This document shows positions 23,345-28,464 of a stretch of 28,464 nt of DNA, piece after piece; the first letter of the stretch is position 1; every line of letters starts with the position of its first letter. The position numbers and the translations under genes are program-made. The notes under the pieces are model-generated. The model worked only from the letters and a program-made list of their open reading frames with translations. It had not been told where the DNA came from and made no database searches. The DNA is from a virus, in the IMG/VR virus record IMGVR_UViG_3300017719_000136, positions 1 through 28,464 of that record; one strand, written 5' to 3'.

Positions 23345-23914
23345 ATGGAAAACATTTACAAACAAATGAAAGACTTACTTGGATTCAAGGAAGAACTTTC
23401 TGAAGAAACAAGCATGATGGCTGAAGCATATCTTGTCGATGGCACAACAATCAAAACTGATGCAGACAGATTCGAAGAAGGATCAATGGTGTTTGTTGTA
23501 GGTGAAGATGATGAAAGAATGGCATTGCCTTCTGGAACTTATGAATTGCAAGATGGTGCAGTCATAGAAGTTGTTGATGGAGAAATCACAACACTTCGTT
23601 CACCAGAAGCATCAGAAGATGCAGTTGAAGAAGATATGTCATCAGAAGAAGTTGAAAAGACAGAAGTTGATTTGTCAAACTATATGACAAAGGCTGATGG
23701 TTTTGAACTTGGCAAAATGATAACTGAAGCAATTGAATTGAAAGTTTCAGAATTAATGGAAGCACACAACACAGAACTTGAAAAGGTGAAGAAGTTATCT
23801 GCTGCCAAAACATTTAAATCAACACCAAAGTCTGTTGCAAAGACTGAAGTGAAAACGAATCTTTCACAAGATGAAAGAATATTTGCAATCTTTAACAAAA
23901 TAAAAAACAAATAA
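23345..23914 (+). CDS. Capsid scaffold-like protein
   Basis: The 189-residue protein is acidic and low in hydrophobic core. A small beta section (MVFVVGEDDERMALPSGTYE, then LQDGAVIEVVDGEIT) is followed by a very acidic stretch (SEDAVEEDMSSEEVEKTEVD) and a coiled-coil (LKVSELMEAHNTELEKVKKL), with a basic end. That layout and its place between the protease and the major capsid protein fit a scaffold that is digested on maturation. The start follows an A-rich leader. Confidence 0.75.
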   Translation: MENIYKQMKDLLGFKEELSEETSMMAEAYLVDGTTIKTDADRFEEGSMVFVVGEDDERMALPSGTYELQDGAVIEVVDGEITTLRSPEASEDAVEEDMSSEEVEKTEVDLSNYMTKADGFELGKMITEAIELKVSELMEAHNTELEKVKKLSAAKTFKSTPKSVAKTEVKTNLSQDERIFAIFNKIKNK

Positions 23915-23915
23915 A

Positions 23916-24833
23916 ATGGCAAATCCTGTTTTAAACGCACCAACTTATGCTGGTGAATTAGCTCTACCATATATTCATGCAGCAGTCGTTTCTGCACCAA
24001 CATTGCATGGTGGTAACATTACATTATTAGATGGCATTAGATACAAAGCAATCATCCCAAAAATGTCTTTTGGTGCTGGTGCAGCTGCACTTTTAAAAGG
24101 TGGTGCTTGTGACTTTGATACTACTGCAACAACTGACTTGGATGAAGCAGTCTTGACTGTTACAGACCAAATGGTTAATCTTCAGTTATGTAAAAAGAAT
24201 TTCAATACATGGTGGCAAGGTGATGCTTATTCAATCAATTCTGGTGTGCCAGATGATTATGCAGATGCTATCCTTTTATATGTTGCAAAATATGTACAAG
24301 CAGATATTGAACACACAATCTGGAATGGTGAAGTAGGTGGTGCAACTGGATATGCAGCATTTGATGGTTTTAAGCACTTATCTGCAAACATTGGAGCTGC
24401 AACTGCTTTAGCAAATCCAATTGATGCAAGTGCAACCGTTCTTGCTGGACTTCAAGAAATAATCACAGCAATGCCAGCTGGACTTGTAGGTGATTTTGAA
24501 AACACAAACATCTATGTGAATCCTTCAGTTATTTCTGCATACAATCTTGCAGTTGGACAAACTGGTGATGGTTATAATTCAGCAGTAGTAAATGCACCAC
24601 AAACTAAATTCTTAGGTTATAAATTAGTTTCTTGCCCAGGAATCCCAACTGGTGATGCAATGTGTTCAAGCAAAAACAATCTATTTGTTGGTATTGGAAC
24701 AGAAGATTCTGATTCATTAGCACAAGCAATTGACATGACCCCCCTTGATGGATCTGATAACTACAGAATCACAATGCGATTTGCAGTTGGATGTGCAATT
24801 GGTGAAGGTGCTGACCAAGTATACTTCGTATAA
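23916..24833 (+). CDS. Major capsid protein
   Basis: The 305-residue product is Ala/Gly-rich, without Lys-rich ends, and lies after scaffold and before a terminator, the usual capsid position. Recognisable parts are YAGELALPYIHAAVVSAPTL, TDLDEAVLTVTDQMVNLQLC, the spine-helix-like DYADAILLYVAKYVQADIEH, and NIYVNPSVISAYNLAVGQTG, consistent with an HK97-like fold of compact size. Codon use favours C- and T-ending codons more than in early genes, as for a highly expressed protein. A terminator hairpin follows at 24846-24869. The HK97 fold is inferred. Confidence 0.8.
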   Translation: MANPVLNAPTYAGELALPYIHAAVVSAPTLHGGNITLLDGIRYKAIIPKMSFGAGAAALLKGGACDFDTTATTDLDEAVLTVTDQMVNLQLCKKNFNTWWQGDAYSINSGVPDDYADAILLYVAKYVQADIEHTIWNGEVGGATGYAAFDGFKHLSANIGAATALANPIDASATVLAGLQEIITAMPAGLVGDFENTNIYVNPSVISAYNLAVGQTGDGYNSAVVNAPQTKFLGYKLVSCPGIPTGDAMCSSKNNLFVGIGTEDSDSLAQAIDMTPLDGSDNYRITMRFAVGCAIGEGADQVYFV

Positions 24834-24845
24834 TATCGGAATATG

Positions 24846-24869
24846 AAGGTGGTCTTGATTGACCATCTT
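24846..24869 (+). terminator. Hairpin terminator after the capsid gene
   Basis: AAGGTGGTC (24846-24854), loop TTGATT, GACCATCTT (24861-24869): a 9-bp stem with one G-T pair, followed by a pyrimidine-rich CCATTCCTTAATTCTT tract. It occupies the 65-nt gap between the capsid and the next gene and probably reduces read-through to set a high capsid level. Confidence 0.65.
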
Positions 24870-24898
24870 CCATTCCTTAATTCTTAAATATAAAAAAA

Positions 24899-25477
24899 AT
24901 GGCTAATTGTTTTATTAGTTCTGGTAGAGGGCATTTCTGTCAAGGACAAGTTGGTGGAATCAAAACCATCTTTCTTGCAAACTGGTATCATGCTAACAAA
25001 ATCACAGATGTGACTGTTGATGCAGACACTGGTATTGTTTCAGCAGTAACAACTGCATCAGCATTAGACTTCTATCAGTTTGATTTGGACAGACAGACAA
25101 GTTCTTTCAACCAAACAATCACAACTGGTGGTGGTGGTGCTATAAACTATGAACAAGGACTTGATGTTCACATGAGTCATGATTCACAAGAATCATGGGC
25201 AAGAATGCAGAATGTGACTGAAGGTGTATTTCAAGTGATTATACTTGACAATAATGGTGTGTATTATTTAGCTGGTCTTGATAATGGAATCAGCGTGACT
25301 GGTGGTACTTATGCACATGGTGGTGATGTAGCTTTCACAGACTATGTTGGATATGTTATGCAGTTAATTGGTTCTGAACCATTTCCAGCATTCAACCTAT
25401 CTACTACAAGTCCATTCACAGCATTTTCATCTGACTTGACTTTGTCTGCTACTCAATATAATACTGCACAAATATAA
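24899..25477 (+). CDS. Major tail tube-like protein
   Basis: A 192-residue, beta-rich protein after the A-rich leader TAAATATAAAAAAA. Motifs: GQVGGIKTIFLANWYHANKI, then INYEQGLDVHMSHDSQESWA, FQVIILDNNGVYYLAGLDNG and ISVTGGTYAHGGDVAFTDYV. The order GGxKxxxxxxY...YEQxLxxxL...xDNxGxxxLAGLxxGxxVTGGT...DxxGYxxxxxGxE is one I associate with tail tube or tube-like subunits of Bacteroidota phages. It is flanked by terminators on both sides, as expected for a highly expressed virion gene. A capsid decoration role is the alternative. Confidence 0.65.
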   Translation: MANCFISSGRGHFCQGQVGGIKTIFLANWYHANKITDVTVDADTGIVSAVTTASALDFYQFDLDRQTSSFNQTITTGGGGAINYEQGLDVHMSHDSQESWARMQNVTEGVFQVIILDNNGVYYLAGLDNGISVTGGTYAHGGDVAFTDYVGYVMQLIGSEPFPAFNLSTTSPFTAFSSDLTLSATQYNTAQI

Positions 25478-25504
25478 GTGCAAAAAACTTAGTTGGTTGA
25501 TAGA

Positions 25505-25538
25505 AAGGGTGGTGGTTGATTCCATCACCTTTTTTTTT
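25505..25538 (+). terminator. Strong intrinsic terminator after the tail-tube-like gene
   Basis: GGTGGTGG (25508-25515), loop TTGATT (25516-25521), CCATCACC (25522-25529) form an 8-bp stem with one G-T pair, followed at once by nine T. Flanking AAA can extend the stem against the T-run. The loop sequence is the same as in the terminator at 24846. Confidence 0.85.
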
Positions 25539-25551
25539 ATATCTTTAGATT

Positions 25552-25725
25552 ATGAAAATAAAAAAAGAATTTATTGGACATACTATCTACAAAGGTAGAG
25601 TGAAGATTCATCTTGGTGAAGTGGTGACAGAAGCAACAATGAAAAGATTGATTCTTGAATTTCCTCAATTCCTGGAAGAAGACAAACCAAAAAAGAAGAA
25701 GAAAGATGTTGCATCTGAGAAGTAG
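25552..25725 (+). CDS. Small basic head/neck-associated protein (57 aa)
   Basis: The gene begins 14 nt after the terminator T-run. The product starts with a small beta segment (KIKKEFIGHTIYKGRVKIHL), then GEVVTEATMKRLILEFPQFL, and ends in a poly-lysine tail (KPKKKKKDVASEK). Small proteins of this design (beta-strand, 'VTEExxxxLI', Lys tail) are common near capsid or tube genes in Bacteroidota phages; no function is assigned. It overlaps the next gene by 20 nt. Confidence 0.6.
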   Translation: MKIKKEFIGHTIYKGRVKIHLGEVVTEATMKRLILEFPQFLEEDKPKKKKKDVASEK

Positions 25726-26206
25726 TAATGGGTATCAAAATGTGTTTTCTTTGGATGTATTTTCAAGGGTATACGCAAACACCGTTTCAAATTTCGGTGA
25801 AATAGTACCAAACACAAGACAATACACACCAAACTTCAATTCAGATTATACTGGTTTCACATATTACATAAAACTAATTGACCAACTTTCACAAGAAGTT
25901 TATTGGTCAAAATTGTATAGTGATTATCCTGGAAAGAACTATCCAAGAGCAATGCAATTTAAAATATATCTTGATGACTTTGTTGGTGATTATCATATCA
26001 ACATCAAAACAAATGGATTGTTTGATTATGAAATTTATCTTGGTCAAGATAATGCAACACATTCTGATGATTCATTGATTAATGGAATGGTCACAAATGG
26101 AATGGCACTTGTTCACAATGAAAACTTCAAAAATGACTATTTCCAGAATTCTCAAAATGGAGTAGAACCAACAATAATTCCAAATTCAATTTCGTACAAT
26201 GGCTAA
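25706..26206 (+). CDS. Structural protein upstream of the portal (166 aa)
   Basis: I chose ATG 25706, overlapping the previous gene by 20 nt; the frame is open further upstream without ATG. The product is a beta-rich domain (FSLDVFSRVYANTVSNFGEI, SDYTGFTYYIKLIDQLSQEV, FKIYLDDFVGDYHINIKTNG, LFDYEIYLGQDN) with an Asn-rich tail. It lies between the tail-tube-like and portal genes and overlaps the portal start by 8 nt. I do not recognise the family; a virion component is likely from position and composition. Confidence 0.65.
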   Translation: MLHLRSSNGYQNVFSLDVFSRVYANTVSNFGEIVPNTRQYTPNFNSDYTGFTYYIKLIDQLSQEVYWSKLYSDYPGKNYPRAMQFKIYLDDFVGDYHINIKTNGLFDYEIYLGQDNATHSDDSLINGMVTNGMALVHNENFKNDYFQNSQNGVEPTIIPNSISYNG

Positions 26207-27665
26207 AAAGAAAACACCATCAAATGAATATATGTTTGGATCAATGGGTTCAAGTTATTCATTGACAGATTCACAAGAAGTAGAAAAGCGTGGTTCAGAC
26301 TTCATTTGGTATGGACTTGACAATCTATTCCCACAACATACAATTGAATTATATCAAAATTCTGCAACACAGAATGCATTGGTGAATTCAATTTCAGCTT
26401 GGATTTATGGTGGTGGTATTGATGCAGATAACAAAGAACAACATCCAGAAGAATGGGTTCAGTTTAATAAACTAATAAACCACAAGATTGGAAAGAATGA
26501 CATCCAATTGATGTGCATGGACTTGAAACTTCATGGTGGTTTTTATATTTCTGTTTCATATTCAGTTGATAGAACACAGATTGTAGAAATGGAAGTATTG
26601 CCATTTGAAACAATGCGAAGTGGAACAACAGATAAAGATGGTGAAGTTGAATGGTACTATCATTCACATGATTGGAGAGCTGGTTCAAGGGCTAAATACA
26701 CACAACATAGAGCATTCAATCCACATGAAAAAGCAACTTATCCAAATCAAGTTCTTTGTGTGAAAATGAATTCTGTTGGTTCATACTATTATCCAAAACC
26801 AGATTGGATTGGTGCTTGGAATTATGTTGAATTAGATGTCAATGTTGCACAATTTCATTTATCACAAATTGAAAATGGACTTGCACCTTCATTCATTATC
26901 AACTTTGCAAATGGTATTCCAGCAAGAGAAAAAAGAGAAGATATAAAAAGAACAATTGAAGCAGAACTTTCTGGTTCAAGAAATGCTGGAAAGTTTCTTT
27001 GCACCTTTTCAGATGGTAGAGATACAACACCAGAAATTCAAGCAGTTCCATTGTCTGATGCAGACAAACAATTCCAATTCTTATCAACTGAAATCACTAA
27101 TAAAATAATGGTAGGGAACAGAGTTGTTTCTCCAAGATTGTTTGGTGTGAATGCTGATGGTGGTGGTCTTGGAAACAATGCTGAAGAACTACAAGTGGCA
27201 TCTGCTTTGTTTGAACAGACAGTTGTTGATCCATTTAGAGATGTAGTAATTGATGCATTGAAAATGTTAATGGCTGAATCTGGTGTGAATCTTCAGTTAT
27301 TCTTCAAGCCATTTGATATGTTCAAGACTGAATTTGCAGATACTGAAGCAGAAACAATCAATGAAGAAGTTGCAGTTGATGTGATACCAAATGCAGATGC
27401 AACAATTTCTGATGAAGTTGGTGGAATGGTTGATGAAGCAGAAACAGAAAAAGTTGATGCATCTTATAATGGTGCACAAATTAGTTCTGCAATTGATATT
27501 GTTGCAAAGGTTCAAGAAGGTGTTTTAACAAAAGAACAAGCAGTTGTTTTCTTGGTTCAGTTCCTACAACTACCAGAAGAAGTTGCAAAAGGTTTCTTTA
27601 ATGATGATGGGTCACAATTGCTTGAAGCAATGTCATCAAAAAAAAAGATGACAGACCAAATCTAA
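26199..27665 (+). CDS. Portal protein, zero-frame product
   Basis: The 488-residue protein fits the portal family found with XkdF-type heads, which forms the ring through which DNA enters. Segments include FIWYGLDNLFPQHTIELYQN, NALVNSISAWIYGGGIDADN, GSYYYPKPDWIGAWNYVELD, NIMVGNRV-like KIMVGNRVVSPRLFGVNADG, and EELQVASALFEQTVVDPFRD. The C-terminal linker (SSAIDIVAKVQEGVLTKEQA, VVFLVQFLQLPEEVAKGFF) normally leads into another domain, but this frame ends at TAA 27663-27665, just after an A9 run. That domain is present in the -1 frame (next entry). Confidence 0.85.
   Translation: MAKKKTPSNEYMFGSMGSSYSLTDSQEVEKRGSDFIWYGLDNLFPQHTIELYQNSATQNALVNSISAWIYGGGIDADNKEQHPEEWVQFNKLINHKIGKNDIQLMCMDLKLHGGFYISVSYSVDRTQIVEMEVLPFETMRSGTTDKDGEVEWYYHSHDWRAGSRAKYTQHRAFNPHEKATYPNQVLCVKMNSVGSYYYPKPDWIGAWNYVELDVNVAQFHLSQIENGLAPSFIINFANGIPAREKREDIKRTIEAELSGSRNAGKFLCTFSDGRDTTPEIQAVPLSDADKQFQFLSTEITNKIMVGNRVVSPRLFGVNADGGGLGNNAEELQVASALFEQTVVDPFRDVVIDALKMLMAESGVNLQLFFKPFDMFKTEFADTEAETINEEVAVDVIPNADATISDEVGGMVDEAETEKVDASYNGAQISSAIDIVAKVQEGVLTKEQAVVFLVQFLQLPEEVAKGFFNDDGSQLLEAMSSKKKMTDQI
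27638..27646 (+). promoter_or_regulatory. Putative -1 frameshift site or indel in the portal gene (A9)
   Basis: The portal frame reads TCA AAA AAA AAG ATG. A slip of -1 on A AAA AAA leads into AAA GAT GAC AGA CCA, giving SSKKKDDRPNLSDEQAEFF, a natural continuation. The alternative is a one-base homopolymer error or mutation in the A9 run. Confidence 0.55.
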
Positions 27666-28267
27666 GTGATGAACAAGCAGAATTCTTCTTGTCTAAACTT
27701 GAAGAATGTTCTGAAGAAAATGATGGTGAAGTTTGGGGATTGATTTCAGAAGATAAGGTCAATTCAAAAGAAGAACTTCACAAGTTTGCAAATAAGATGC
27801 CTACAAAATCAATGGCTGATGCAGATGCAAAGTCAACAAATGATGTTGGTCTATACAAAGTTAGATACGCATATCAAAAGACAAGCAACACACCAAACAA
27901 ACCTGGAAACAAATCAAGAAAGTTTTGTGACAAGATGATGGAGTGGTCAAGGGCTGGTCTTGAATGGAGGCTTGAAGACATTAATGCAATGTCTGATTCT
28001 GGGGTGAATGGTTCATTTGCTGAAAAAGGGCAATCAAATTATCAGATTTTCGAATGGGCTGGAGGTTGCTATTGTAGACATGGCTGGTTGCGAAGAATCT
28101 ATTTCAGAAAGTCAAATCCAGATGGTACATTCATGCCAAACAAAGGAATGACAAATGAAACAAGGGTTGGAAATAATCCATTCATTGTTCAGAAAGGAAC
28201 AGAAGCAATTGCCCCTTATGACAAACCAAATCACGGAAAAGTTAATCCACCATTCATGAAATCCTAA
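27644..28267 (+). CDS. C-terminal portal domain in the -1 frame
   Basis: This frame is open from 27626 to TAA 28265-28267 and has no ATG before its conserved part; TTG 27689 is the first alternative start. It encodes YKVRYAYQKTSNTPNKPGNK followed by SRKFCDKMMEWSRAGLEWRL, EDINAMSDSGVNGSF, and WAGGCYCRHGWLRRIYFRKS. The RYxY...SRxFCxxM...EDI order is the C-terminal domain that I recall fused to portal proteins of related phages. With a -1 slip the fused protein would be about 689 residues. If translated alone it is a separate small head protein. Confidence 0.65.
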   Translation, partial: KDDRPNLSDEQAEFFLSKLEECSEENDGEVWGLISEDKVNSKEELHKFANKMPTKSMADADAKSTNDVGLYKVRYAYQKTSNTPNKPGNKSRKFCDKMMEWSRAGLEWRLEDINAMSDSGVNGSFAEKGQSNYQIFEWAGGCYCRHGWLRRIYFRKSNPDGTFMPNKGMTNETRVGNNPFIVQKGTEAIAPYDKPNHGKVNPPFMKS

Positions 28268-28270
28268 ACT

Positions 28271-28464
28271 ATGGCTCTACCTTCACAAATCATTTATATA
28301 GATGCAAACTATCTCAAAGCATATTCACATCTCGATGGATCAATAGATGAAAAAGATTTATTGCCTTCAATAATTCAAGCACAAGACAGTCAGATTCAAC
28401 CAATTCTTGGAACTGATTTATTCAATGCTTTGAAAACAAAGATAAGTGCTGGAACAATTGCTGG
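28271..28464 (+). CDS. Head-tail connector/adaptor-like protein (5' part; continues at base 1)
   Basis: ATG 28271 opens the connector gene, 3 nt after the portal-domain stop. The first residues (MALPSQIIYIDANYLKAYSH, then LDGSIDEKDLLPS) are missing from the copy at the start of the window. The frame continues through 28341/1 to the stop at 494-496, giving 188 residues in the circular genome. The window ends inside the gene, so this part is truncated only by linearisation. Confidence 0.7.
   Translation, partial: MALPSQIIYIDANYLKAYSHLDGSIDEKDLLPSIIQAQDSQIQPILGTDLFNALKTKISAGTIA
28342..28464. repeat. Terminal direct repeat, right copy
   Basis: Exact 123-base repeat of positions 1-123, inside the connector gene. 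See the left copy. Confidence 0.95.

Noticed and set aside
25516-25551. TTG plus TATCTTTA just before ATG 25552 as a promoter
   Set aside because: TTG lies in the terminator loop, the last base of the -7 element differs from consensus, and the transcript would be almost leaderless. Composition of the T-run explains the match.
1-28464. Alternative genetic code (TGA or TAG reassigned)
   Set aside because: TAA, TAG and TGA all end genes at points that overlap the next start, and tryptophan is TGG throughout.
1-28464. tRNA genes, CRISPR array, insertion sequence or integrase/attachment site
   Set aside because: No cloverleaf-like block, regular spacer repeats, transposase or recombinase motifs were seen, and there is almost no non-coding space for them.

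Overview
The window is one complete, circularly closed genome of a small tailed phage. Bases 1-123 recur exactly as bases 28342-28464, and the connector gene reads in frame across that join, so one genome length is 28,341 bp. All genes lie on the + strand. They are packed with ATGA/TAATG overlaps, and no stretch of 300 bases lacks a gene. GC content is about one third. The host is probably a member of Bacteroidota (a flavobacterium-like lineage). Starts follow A-rich leaders rather than Shine-Dalgarno sequences, one promoter fits the TAnnTTTG type, and many gene families (XkdF-type protease, portal with a C-terminal RYxY/FC domain, tail tip proteins) are those I associate with phages of that phylum. 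TAA, TAG and TGA all act as stops, so the code is standard. I see no integrase, tRNA or CRISPR array.

Layout. Region 28271-496 (across the join) is a head-tail connector. Region 486-1743 is a lysis block (small membrane proteins, an M15-type zinc peptidase, a holin-like protein) plus a spike-base-like protein. Region 1743-3100 holds a metallophosphoesterase and a 50-residue protein. Region 3156-3446 is a one-gene unit with its own promoter and terminator. Region 3466-10788 is the early/DNA block: cytosine-5 methyltransferase, winged-helix protein, a protein with an SSB-type C-terminal tail, a small HTH protein, a replisome organizer with candidate iterons inside it, a VRR-NUC nuclease, a sigma-70-like factor, a zinc-finger protein and an HNH endonuclease. 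Region 10804-12701 is packaging (small and large terminase). Region 12739-22512 is the tail: assembly chaperone with a probable -1 frameshift, a neck/terminator protein fused to a lectin-like domain, an HK97 gp10-like protein, a Dit-like protein, a 1317-residue tip/receptor-binding protein and a short tape measure. Region 22525-28267 is the head: XkdF protease, scaffold, capsid, tail-tube-like protein, and a portal whose conserved C-terminal part lies in the -1 frame.

How it works together. The phage supplies an origin-binding protein, a possible SSB, nucleases and DNA methylation, but no polymerase or helicase that I can see, so it must borrow the host replisome. The sigma-like factor is a natural candidate for switching to packaging and structural genes.

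The strongest unexplained signals are: (1) extreme CpG depletion, six CpG in the first 2,100 nt where about fifty would be expected; (2) three direct repeats at an exact 22-bp period inside the replisome organizer gene, which are unusually rich in CpG; (3) two A-homopolymer -1 frameshift sites, in the tail chaperone and in the portal.
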